Source: Kitagawia praeruptora
Lineage: Eukaryota > Streptophyta > Magnoliopsida > Apiales > Apiaceae
DNA: 64,000 nucleotides
Direction: 5' to 3'
NCBI GenBank assembly: GCA_037693485.1
Contig: CM075345.1
Coordinates: 451,501-515,500 of the forward strand
Shown here piece after piece: positions 55,142 through 64,000 of the stretch. The position numbers were made by a program, and so were the translations under genes. Positions within the stretch are counted from its first letter, which is position 1. Every line of letters begins with the position of its first letter. The notes beneath the pieces are model-generated. The model ran no database searches. It was not told the origin of the DNA and saw nothing but the letters and a program-made list of their open reading frames with translations.

Positions 55142-57018
55142 TGTAACACTCCCAGATCCAGGGTCAGGGATCTGGTCGTTACGGTCTCAATATCCATCCA
55201 CAAAACCAACATAATTAAATTACAACCTTGTGACCCAAAACAACAACATAAAACACACCCGTTATAGTCCCAGAGATGAAATCATAGTAACCATCATTAT
55301 TATAAATCATAAGTTTGAGTTCTTACAACCCAAAGAATCACAATTTTACCATTACATATTCTTTACCATCCATTGGTATATGCCATATAATAAATACATA
55401 TGATGTTCAACTGCTAACACTAGCCTACTAGAAACTGCATCCTCAGCAATGGTAGCTATGACCTCAGCGGTTAATCCTCTTACGGTTGACATCTGCCTGT
55501 GCTAGGTACGCCTTGTGCGGCAATTTGATCTAGCTGTTGTTGTGATATAAATAAATAAAGCAAGGGTGAGCAATAGCCCACTAAAATATAATTGAACAGT
55601 GATAATGTATAACAGTCCAAAATATCTTTGAAACCATATGCCATGCATTAACGAACGTAGTACCAATATAAGGTATGAGATGAAGTTACAAGGTAACTCA
55701 AAATATAATTATTCTGAAGAGATATCTGCTATGTCAAAGATAAGCAAGATATTATCAAATTTTCATAATAGAGGAACTTGCAGAAGAATATTGCAATTCT
55801 AGTTCAAACACTATTCAAACCTGCCAACAATGATAATGTTGCAGGAAACTTTCCAACATTGAGAGATGAACTAATACTGGAGTTTGACGCGCTAGGAGAC
55901 ATAGCATTTACACGATGATCAGTCGCATGTTATGCTCCCCACCTCTTGTTCTCTACATGTAGAAGGAAGCACCAACGGATTTACTTGTCTACCGCCCTCT
56001 GGAACCCCCCGGCCAACGGTTGGGCCATTTGCTGGACCGGCGCCACTGGGTCACTTATGTAACACCCCCAAATCCGGGGTCAGGGATCTGGTCGTTACGG
56101 TCTCAATTTCCATCCACAAAACCAACATAAATTAAATTACAACCGTGTGACCCAAAACAACAACATGAAACACACCCGTTATAGTCCCAGAGATGAAATC
56201 AGAGTAACTCCCAAATTTTATTAATCACAAGCTTAAGTTTATACAACTCAAAGAATTACAATTAACCATTACATACTTTTTGCCATCCATTTGTATGTGT
56301 CATATAATAAATACATTAGACACTCAGATGCTAACAACTAGCCTACCAATAGCTTCCCTCTTCAGCAATGGTAGTTAGAACCTCAGCAGTAATCCTCTGA
56401 CAGCCAACACCTGCTTGCGCCGAGTGCGCCTTGCACGGGCCGTCTGATCTAGCTGTTGTTGTGACATAATAAATAAAGCAGGGGTGAGCGATAGCCCACC
56501 GAAAATAATGTATAACTGAACAATAATATATAACCCCATAGTGATATATATGACAGTTCAAAAGTATATTTTGAAACCATATGCCATGCATTAACGAAAA
56601 CAGTGCCAGTTCAATATAAAGGATGAAGTTACAAGGTAACTCAAAATATATATTTTTCGTGGAAGTATTTGCTATGTCAAGATAAGCAAGATACCATCAT
56701 TTTCATAAAAGAGGAACTTGCAGAAAAATATTATAATTCCAATTTCCAACATATTTCAACACTGCCAACACAGATGGTGCTACAGAAGATTTCCAATCTT
56801 GTAAGATGAACTAATACGGGAGCATTGCCTCGCCAGATGCCCTGACGTTTACGATGATCAGTCGTATGTCATGCATCTTATCAGTCGTTCTCTACATGTA
56901 GAAGGTAGCTCCGACGGATTTACTTGTCTACCGTCCTCTAGAACTCCTCAGCCAACGGTTGGGCTATTGCTGGACCGGTGCCACTCGGCCACTTACGCGT
57001 CTCCTAGTTCATTTAACA
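55142..57018 (-). repeat. Two abutting gypsy-type LTR copies
   Basis: Direct repeats 55142-56057 (916 bp) and 56058-57018 (961 bp), both starting TGTAACAC(T/C)CCC on the plus strand. The second ends ATTTAACA; the first stops about 23 bp short of that end and runs straight into the second. No internal region lies between them. The GGGGGTGTTACA terminus in the minus direction is typical of gypsy LTRs (Tekay/Del-like, from memory). No matching target duplication (left GAAAA, right TCCAT), so this is a rearranged remnant. Confidence 0.75.
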
Positions 57019-57197
57019 TCCATCACTGTGAAACGTAAAGTTCGTTCCCCTTTTCCCCAAGTATGATACTTGTTGATAAGACTCCATAAGGTAGTCATAT
57101 CTAGTTGGAAAGAAAAATTCACCAATATTTCCCAAGCTGCTGCTTGTTAATGGATACCAACTTGTTCCAACATTCTTACCCCTCGAATGATGAGAAG
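57019..57197. other. Short unassigned segment
   Basis: About 180 bp between the LTR pair and C5. A minus-strand open stretch (SHHSRGKNVGTSWYPL) might be the end of a gypsy internal region. Not identified. Confidence 0.3.
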
Positions 57198-57795
57198 TGT
57201 TAGGTCGAATACACAATATATAATCAATTACTGTATGAATAAGTAACAGGAACACACGTTTTAACTCTTAAAACTATTTGGAATTAATAATTCCTCTCTC
57301 GGTGATGTAAAGTATCACAGAGAGCTGCTTAGGTTACAAGAATGATGTTCGTTCACGATCGATACCCTTCTAGGGTTAACCTCACTGTATTTATAAGATA
57401 TACAGCTACGTACAATCGTAAATTGATTCTCCTAAAATTAAGCTATACAAATGATATCAATTACGATTGCTACACGTCTTCTAAGTCAACTCGATCTCTT
57501 TGACAGCTATCCAATCTTCAAAGATATCGCTTCCATATTAATATTAAATTAATCTTCAAACTCTGTTGACTTGTAGACGCTCCCAGTAGACAGACTTTAG
57601 CAAACTCTGTTCTCTCCACGCTAACAGTGTTTGCGCTTCCATGTATTCAGCTATCAGTGTTTACGCTTTCTTCTGTCAGCGTTTGCGCTTCCAGCAATCA
57701 GCGTATACTCAAACACTGCTTTAAATAACAAGTTAAACTCTCTTTACCTGAAACACTTAAACACTGACATTAAATCACATCAATTATATCTAACA
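57198..57795 (-). repeat. C5 3' LTR
   Basis: 598 bp, sense ends TGTTAGATATAATTG and GACCTAACA. It contains a run of CAGTGTTT/CAGCGTTT words at 57624-57710. Confidence 0.85.
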
Positions 57796-57847
57796 ATCTC
57801 CCCCAACTTGTTCATTAGAAAAATGTACAAGTTTACAATAATTGATG
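57778..57847 (-). promoter_or_regulatory. C5 polypurine tract inside an inverted repeat
   Basis: PPT sense GGGGGAGAT abuts the LTR (57796-57804). Arms CATCAATTAT (57778-57787) and ATAATTGATG (57838-57847) pair perfectly. A nested pair, AACTTGT (57805-57811) with ACAAGTT (57827-57833), shortens the effective loop to about 17 nt. The LTR arm starts 8 nt from the LTR end. Confidence 0.78.
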
Positions 57848-57950
57848 ATGTCAAAACGAACAAATAAAAACACAGTGTTTAACATATAATCAGAGTTTAA
57901 TCTTGACTTAGCAAAATTTACAGAAAATACGAATCACTTACAAATTCTGT

Positions 57951-60900
57951 CTACCTAACCTCCTCAAGATCTGGAGTTGTTCTGAGATAATCTATCAACA
58001 ATCTCCTTTCAGCATTTTCAAGTTCAATTTCCATAGCTTGCTTGATCTCTCTTAACTCTGGATCATTTTCATCCGTTTGAAAAATAGCAGCCCTGAGATC
58101 ATAGATCTTGTTTCTTCTCATTTCATTACCCAATCTGATGTACTTTAATTCTTCAGACTTTACATTGAAATCCAGAACTGTAATTCCAAGATCAGTCTTC
58201 AACCTTGTAGTTCCCTTCTGCATTTCAATCAGATTTCCATTCCAGTCTCTGTATTTTGGAACATATTTTTCAGCAGACTTTGTTCCTGTAGCAACTTTAG
58301 CTTTCAGCATATACTCCCTTATAGAATTAGCAATAAGCTGTGTTCTTTGATTTCTAACTCTGAAGATATGCAAGACAAACTGAAGTTCCTCAAATAATTT
58401 TAACTTGATTGCTTCTTCATTCACTCTATATACTGACCCATCTGTCATAAAGTATAGTAGAAAGTGAATATCTAAGCTCCTTTGATGAACTACTTGAACT
58501 GACTCCAACTTGTCTAGATTTTCTTGAGTTATACCAGAACCAAGAGATACAAGTGCAGAAGGATCTCTTGGACTGTTACCAACTCTCAAATCTCTTCTTG
58601 ATCCTAAACCAGAAGTATTCCTGCCTGGTGGCTTTCCTGAACAGGCAATATTATGCTGATATCCACCAGTCACTCCTGCTCCTTCTTCCACTGGAATCTT
58701 TGCCCTTGAAAAACCAGGTAAAAGTTTACTTTGAGTCTGTACAACTTGTGTAGCAACAGAGGTTGTGACTATCATCTTGCCCTTGCTCTCTTCATCAACT
58801 TTCCCTTTTAACTTCAACTTAGCATCAAGAGAAGACTTTCTAACCAGCTTTCCAGTATCTTCTTCTTCTTCTTCTTGAATACCAGATTGTTTTTCTTTAA
58901 TTACGATTCCTTTCATCACAGGCTTTGCAGGCTTTGAAGCTTTAACAACTTTCTTCACTTTCTTGGACTTCACAGCTTTTAAATGTTCTTTCTGCAACAG
59001 CTTTTCTTCAGCTTGAATATCCTCAAGTGTAGCTTCAGCATTCTCTTCTCGAAAAAGTTTTGCAGCCAGTTCTTCATCAGTTTGTGGATTGTCAGAGAAT
59101 AACAAATCCTTTGGCTTTGATCCTGAAGTACTCTGAGCATTTGAATCTATCACCAAATTTGGCTTTGACCTTGAAGACCTCCCATGTCCTTGTCTGAGAT
59201 TCACATTTCTTAAGCCCTTATCAGCATTGGCTTCTTCATCATCATTTTGATCTTTCTTTGACAAAGTTTGATCTTTCTTACACTTGGTTTTAGAAACTCT
59301 CTCCCCCTTTTTGACATCATCACTGTCTTGAATCAGTATGGAGGTGATTAACTCAAGAGAATTTGCTATAGAATCAACTTTCTCAGCCAGTAAAGTCTGA
59401 TTCTTTTCAACTGTACTCAGTCTGTCATTAAGATTAGATTGAGCTTTGGCAAACTGTTGAAAGAGTTTAGCATTAGCTAGTTGAGCTTTTTCCTCATGAG
59501 TGGCAACTTCTGTGCGAAGATCAACGATAGATTTCTGAGTGTCATCAAATCTATTATTCAAAGTTTTGATTTGAATCACTGTGCCTTGCAAACAAGTGAA
59601 AATCTCTGGATTTTTAATCTTCTTGGAATTGACCTCAAGAAACATTGCAGCCCTGCCAGGTGGAAAAATACACTCTGACTTATACCATTCAGCAGTTTGC
59701 TTGGCCAAATAACCATCATCAATTTCATTAACAGAAGGCCCAGCAAAATCTGGTTTTTCTCCTGTTTTCTGACCATCAGGCTGATTTTGTGGTTGGTCAA
59801 CTCCTGTACTATGAGCTTCAACTGAATCACTCATTGATTCACTAGTAGAGGCAACAGAAAGACTAGGTTCTTGAGCAGCAATTGGTGCTTGATCAGCAAT
59901 AGGTTCTTGAGCAACTTGTTTTCCTTTATCAATTGGAGTTTGCTCTGAAGAAAGAACCTTCTCTGGTTTATCAACCTCCTCACCATGAGCAGAAATATGA
60001 TTGGCATCAGAGTTTAACTCAGTGTGTGATGCAACCACAGTGTCTTCAAGAACAACAGTAGGCCCATCAGCAGCACCAGTATCAATAGACAGTGTAACCT
60101 CCATGAGTGGTGGAGTAGATGCTTCATTATTAAAAGACATTGGAGTTTCAGCAAACTCTTCCATTGGAGATAAAACATCTCTAGCATCTTCATTGTCTTG
60201 AACCTTATCAACTTCTGGTTCAGCAACCTTGACTCCTGATTCTGGAATTTCAGGTTCTATGATAACCTCTGGCTCACCAGTAGGAATATCAAATGAGATT
60301 TTGTCTTGAGCCTCTGCAACAGGCTCATCATCAGAATCAGTCAGAATAAGCTTCCTCCTTTTAGCTTGAGGTACTGCAACCTGTTCTGCACTTTCACTGG
60401 AACTCTCACTAGAACTTTCCTCAATCAATGGTGGTGAAGGTCTATTTGCCCTTTGTATGAATCTTCTAGAGTAAACAGCCTTTGGAGTTGACTGTTTAGC
60501 CTTAGCACGTTCAGTGTTGATTGCAGTATGTTTCTTCCTTTTTGGCTTTGGTGGTGGTTGTGAATGAGTAGTAGAGACAGGGTTTGTTGGTTCAGTGTTC
60601 ATTTGGTCAGGTTGTGTTTGAGGTTTTGTTTGTGTTGGAGGTGATATGGGTTGTTCAGTGGTTGTTGGTGTGGGCTCAGGTGTTCGAGTAGGTTGAGATG
60701 GTATGTTTTCTGTACGATCAGTGGCTAAAGGTTCAGGCATAGGCTGTGGTTCTGGTTGTTGTGGTTGATGTGTATCATTGTCTTGTGGCTGATTAACAAA
60801 ATTTTGCAAAGCAAGCGGCAATGCTAAAGAAGGCAAATCTTTTCCAACATCTTTGTTAGTCATATCAGTAAATATTCTCTTAGTGACTCTAAAAGGTTGA

Positions 60901-61574
60901 ATTTCATCAGCTTCATCAACAGTTAAACCAGGAACACATGCATTGAATAGAAGTTGACAAAATCTAGCAAAATAAACTGTAGTAGACTCTGACAACTTAT
61001 CACCCAAATTCATTAAGACATATCTACCAAAATCAAAATTGCTACCATAAAGTAGAGAATACCCAATTTGTAGACTGTCCATTGGAATAGCATCCCAGTT
61101 GGTAACCTTCTTCTGGAATGTCCTGGTGATACAGTCGAAGAAAAAGTTCCACTCTTTTCTTAAGTTTGGTCGCCTCACACTGCCCAGCTTGACAAGTGAT
61201 TCCATGTACCCAATCTCTGTGAGCATTTCCCTCAGATTTTGCTCAGAGACAACAGCATACGAAGTATGTGTGTCAAAATCCATGGCATCGCGAACAGTTT
61301 GTGGAGTAATCACAAACTCCTGTTCTTCATGAGAGAAGATAATAGACGGAGTTCCATTCTCGCCTCCTTCAATATATCTTGAGTTTTGCCAGAAATTAAC
61401 AACTTGGGAAGCAGATAGAGTAGCTGGTTCAACCAGCGCTTGCCCAATTTCAGAATCTCGAAGAAAATTTTGCATAAGATGAAACGGCTCTGGTGCCCGG
61501 TCATTTTCAAGTAAAGCTGCATAGTTGTTAGGCACAAAACGTAGACCAAAGACAGTGAAAGGTTTAGTTGCCAT
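57951..61574 (-). CDS. C5 ORF3, large protein of unknown function
   Basis: 1,207 codons from ATG 61574 (MATKPFTVFGLRF); the frame extends 27 codons further without an ATG. Residues 1-260 look globular, with VVNFWQNSRYI (59-69) and LRKEWNFFFDCITRTF (138-153) shared with C4. About 262-620 is a Pro/Gln then Ser/Glu-rich linker with basic patches (PKPKRKKHT). A heptad coiled coil lies at about 660-750, a Lys-rich stretch (VKSKKVKKVVKASKPAKP) near 875, and a charged helical C terminus at 1025-1207. No signal peptide, membrane segment or enzyme motif, so it is not a typical envelope protein. SIRE elements of other plants have an extra 3' ORF; equivalence is inferred. Confidence 0.8.
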   Translation of the reverse strand: MATKPFTVFGLRFVPNNYAALLENDRAPEPFHLMQNFLRDSEIGQALVEPATLSASQVVNFWQNSRYIEGGENGTPSIIFSHEEQEFVITPQTVRDAMDFDTHTSYAVVSEQNLREMLTEIGYMESLVKLGSVRRPNLRKEWNFFFDCITRTFQKKVTNWDAIPMDSLQIGYSLLYGSNFDFGRYVLMNLGDKLSESTTVYFARFCQLLFNACVPGLTVDEADEIQPFRVTKRIFTDMTNKDVGKDLPSLALPLALQNFVNQPQDNDTHQPQQPEPQPMPEPLATDRTENIPSQPTRTPEPTPTTTEQPISPPTQTKPQTQPDQMNTEPTNPVSTTHSQPPPKPKRKKHTAINTERAKAKQSTPKAVYSRRFIQRANRPSPPLIEESSSESSSESAEQVAVPQAKRRKLILTDSDDEPVAEAQDKISFDIPTGEPEVIIEPEIPESGVKVAEPEVDKVQDNEDARDVLSPMEEFAETPMSFNNEASTPPLMEVTLSIDTGAADGPTVVLEDTVVASHTELNSDANHISAHGEEVDKPEKVLSSEQTPIDKGKQVAQEPIADQAPIAAQEPSLSVASTSESMSDSVEAHSTGVDQPQNQPDGQKTGEKPDFAGPSVNEIDDGYLAKQTAEWYKSECIFPPGRAAMFLEVNSKKIKNPEIFTCLQGTVIQIKTLNNRFDDTQKSIVDLRTEVATHEEKAQLANAKLFQQFAKAQSNLNDRLSTVEKNQTLLAEKVDSIANSLELITSILIQDSDDVKKGERVSKTKCKKDQTLSKKDQNDDEEANADKGLRNVNLRQGHGRSSRSKPNLVIDSNAQSTSGSKPKDLLFSDNPQTDEELAAKLFREENAEATLEDIQAEEKLLQKEHLKAVKSKKVKKVVKASKPAKPVMKGIVIKEKQSGIQEEEEEDTGKLVRKSSLDAKLKLKGKVDEESKGKMIVTTSVATQVVQTQSKLLPGFSRAKIPVEEGAGVTGGYQHNIACSGKPPGRNTSGLGSRRDLRVGNSPRDPSALVSLGSGITQENLDKLESVQVVHQRSLDIHFLLYFMTDGSVYRVNEEAIKLKLFEELQFVLHIFRVRNQRTQLIANSIREYMLKAKVATGTKSAEKYVPKYRDWNGNLIEMQKGTTRLKTDLGITVLDFNVKSEELKYIRLGNEMRRNKIYDLRAAIFQTDENDPELREIKQAMEIELENAERRLLIDYLRTTPDLEEVR

Positions 61575-62677
61575 TGAATCAAGAAATAAGTAAGAATCAA
61601 CTGTGAAAAGGTTTTGCAAGAAAGGTGTTTGTGAAAATGCCAAAGTGAAAAACAAAGAGGTTCTCTGTTTTGGTAAAGTGAATACGTGTGGATAAAAATG
61701 ATTGTGGCAAAAAGTAATTTGAGTTGTAGTTAAAAACTAAACTCAAACGTTTTTTTTTCACTTGAAAACACGCAACTGTTCCCTTGAAAAGTGTAAAAGG
61801 GAGACATAATGATGAGTGAGTGGGACAAGTGTCACACATGCAACGGTTCACTTAATACAGGCGCAGTAAAAGCCATTATTACCGCTGTCGTTCCGTTTAT
61901 CAAGACACGTTACCACTAATGACACTAATTAACAGTTGTCAACTACTCCATTTACTCCAAAATTTTCAAATTATCTTAATGAAAATATACCTTAGAGTAC
62001 ATAGCACAATCAATCAGTATTTATCAAATTTACAATCTTTATCACAAAAACCCTTTCAAAAATGCACAGTCGTGATTTTCGTGTGTGAGTAGCAGAGTTT
62101 ACCAAATCAATTTTTATAGCATCTAATATTTCATAAAATCCATAAATCAAAAACAATAAACACTGAATGCACAAACTCTCATATTAAACACAGAGTATAT
62201 GATGAATGCTAAACTCTGTAGTTCGTTAATTACAGAAATCTGAATATCCCTGTTCCAATTTATGATCATGATTATCCACGTAAGCACACAGTCATTAAAG
62301 ACAAAAAGATCAGGAGATAAACATCAAAGCATCATTCAGTGAGTTACATGTCAAGGATTGTCTCACAAACTCTCACATCACACAAGTGTTTAGGTGAAGT
62401 GTTTACTCTCAAATTTAATCAGTAAAAGCAGATACTACCATAAGCTTGAATGTCCACCAAATTTACACCACCTCGATTACATATATGCACAAATCAAAAG
62501 GACTTTGTTCAGGGTTGTAATTGAGTGATATCAAACAGATGAGAAGAGATGTTTTCGAATGAGAATTCCGAACTGAACAATTTATTTGATCAAAATGTTC
62601 AGTCAAATGGTTAGTACATTTTTGTACAAGATGATCAGTATATATACATATTTTTTTTTTGTTTTTTTTTGTTTTTT

Positions 62678-62708
<31 letters not shown>

Positions 62709-63631
62709 TTTATTTATTAATTTTGACATATATATATATATACTGAGTAAGATATAGTATGAGAGATACTCACCTGCTTGAATCAGATTTAACAAAAGAA
62801 TATAACTGCTCTTAATACTTCAGTATTCAAGAAAATGAGCAGTTAATTAGGCTCAAAAGGGTTTACTATGGGTCATGTTTATGAACAGAGTTTATGAGCA
62901 GTGTTCAAAGATATTTTGAACAGTGTTTGTAGAAAAATGGTTAATCCTAATTGCCTTTATCATCTTCATGCACACATATATCATGTAGTTCCAAAATGGT
63001 TTAATGCAAGTTCTAGAGCAACATACTTACTGATGAATATCACACAACAATAAACTCTGATTGATATAAAATGTATCAATCACTGATTCGGCTCAAAATC
63101 TCACAGGGTTCAGACATGAACTGTTTCTCACCAAACTAAACAATGACATATCTCCAGTTTAAAATTTTCACAAGTGCAAACACAGAATCATCAAGAATCA
63201 AGTATGACTTGGAAACAGAGTGTCACTAATCAGAGTTTAGAGTTCATCAATATCAGTATTATTCATGAGAGGCAATGCATACTGTCTTCATAGATTCAGA
63301 GTTTAGGATCAAATAAACTAACAGATGCTCTAAATATGAAACAGTATCATGCTGTGTTAACTTACTGTGCAATTTCTGATTAGATTACAGTGACTCAAAA
63401 AGAATCTTGATTTATCACTGAAAATCATGCTCTATACATTTTTCTTCATCGGTATTTTCATTCAAACAAAAATCAACTCAGAATTCACAGAGTTTAACAA
63501 ACGTATTAACAGTGTATGACCAACAATCATGCTAACAGAGTTTAACTAATAAGGTTCACATAGTACTTTAGCAATTTACAGAGATATAAGCAACACATTT
63601 ATTTGAAAGAGTTTGAGTCTAACCAACATAT
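61575..63631 (-). other. C5 spacer between pol and ORF3
   Basis: About 2 kb without an ORF. It has a T-rich tract (62650-62713), a (TA)n run at 62727-62740, many CAGAGTTTA words, and a segment at 62850-62967 that matches the G2 3' region near 46450-46529. Confidence 0.7.
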
Positions 63632-64000
63632 TTAGTCAAAACCAGATACCATCCCTAGTTCATTGACCAGTCTTGTAAATGTTGCTTCACTTAGAGGCTT
63701 TGTGAAAACATCTGCTAGTTGTTGATCTGTAGGCACAAAGTGAAGCTCAATATTGCCTTCCTCTACATGCTCTCTGATAAAGTGATACCTTATGCTGATG
63801 TGCTTGGTCATTGAGTGTTGTACTGGATTACCTGTCATTGCAATAGCACTTTGATTATCACAGAAAATAGGTATCTTGGAATACCTTAAACTATAATCCA
63901 GCAGTTGATTCTTCATCCATAGAATCTGTGCACAGCAACTACCAGCAGCAATATACTCTGCTTCAGCTGTAGATGTAGATATTGACTTCTGTTTCTTGCT
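63632..64000 (-). CDS. C5 Pol, C-terminal RNase H part (partial)
   Basis: Open from the window edge to stop TAA at 63632-63634. Shows STSTAEAEYIAAGSC, IPIFCDNQSAIAM, KHISIRYHFIREHVEEG and LADVFTKPLSE, the standard copia RNase H end. It closely resembles the same region of C2. The upstream part is outside the window, so whether this pol is intact is unknown. Confidence 0.93.
   Translation of the reverse strand, partial: SKKQKSISTSTAEAEYIAAGSCCAQILWMKNQLLDYSLRYSKIPIFCDNQSAIAMTGNPVQHSMTKHISIRYHFIREHVEEGNIELHFVPTDQQLADVFTKPLSEATFTRLVNELGMVSGFD

Larger units (their letters stand above)
57198..64000 (-). mobile_element. SIRE-like copia element C5, 3' half, runs off the window
   Basis: Sense right to left from the window edge: end of pol (RNase H), a 2-kb spacer, intact ORF3, PPT, and 3' LTR (57198-57795). 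gag, most of pol and the 5' LTR lie beyond 64000. pol-spacer-ORF3-LTR is the layout of SIRE-type elements with an extra ORF. Left flank is AGAAG, usable to find the target duplication. Confidence 0.88.

Noticed and set aside
57951..61574. C5 ORF3 as a viral envelope glycoprotein
   Set aside because: No signal peptide, membrane anchor or cleavage site is visible; the chain is hydrophilic with a coiled coil.
62463..62795. 110-codon ORF in the C5 spacer
   Set aside because: It is mostly poly-Lys from the T-rich tract on the other strand.

Overview
This window looks like nuclear DNA of a flowering plant, probably a eudicot. It is AT-rich and contains almost nothing but nested transposable elements: Ty1/copia and Ty3/gypsy LTR retrotransposons, a hAT DNA transposon and a probable Helitron end. 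The only trace of a host gene is a decayed amidase fragment. I see no intact host gene, tRNA or rRNA. The species cannot be named from the sequence alone.

Layout. 1-529 and 5385-5961 look like a diverged gypsy-type LTR, split by degenerate copia element C1 (530-5384, minus strand, TSD AGAAC). 5962-8738 is AT-rich DNA holding a three-unit tandem repeat. 8739-12114 is a hAT transposon with an 8-bp TSD and a transposase disabled by one stop codon. 12215-13190 is the amidase pseudogene. 13203-15758 is an AT-rich repeat array starting at a Helitron-like terminus. From 15759 runs C4, an old SIRE-like copia element on the minus strand. Its extra 3' ORF (ORF3) is cut at 19009/50872 by a roughly 32-kb block of gypsy elements flanked by CTACC. 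That block holds G1 (plus strand), G3 (plus strand, partial), a truncated inverted LTR, and G2 (minus strand). These are TR-GAG-like non-autonomous elements with a gag-like ORF and no polymerase. Two young intact copia elements are nested in the block: C2 (19817-28130, TSD GGATT) and C3 (35192-40749, TSD ATTAC). After C4 resumes come two abutting gypsy-type LTRs (55142-57018). Then comes C5 (57198 to the window edge), another SIRE-like element with an intact ORF3 of about 1,207 codons and the 3' end of pol.

How the parts work together. C2 and C3 carry all the recognisable parts of an autonomous element (gag, protease, integrase, reverse transcriptase, RNase H, LTRs, PPT). Their LTR pairs are nearly identical, so they are recent. 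The G elements have LTRs, a PBS and a gag but would need polymerase supplied in trans. Insertion order is C4, then the G block, then C2 and C3.

Main observations. (1) In all five copia elements the polypurine tract lies in the loop of an inverted repeat that joins the internal 3' end to the start of U3. The arm sequence differs in each element, and in four of five the arm begins exactly 8 nt inside the LTR. (2) C3 has no tRNA-like primer site. The 13 nt where a PBS should be are a perfect complement of its own U5 region, which suggests self-priming. (3) Each of the three SIRE-like elements is saturated with its own short word (CAGCAAGC in C2, TGACAG in C4, CAG[AT]GTTT in C5), across LTR, spacer and coding sequence. 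(4) C4 and C5 share an undescribed ORF3 protein architecture. All comparisons were made by eye; the checks named in each finding would decide them.
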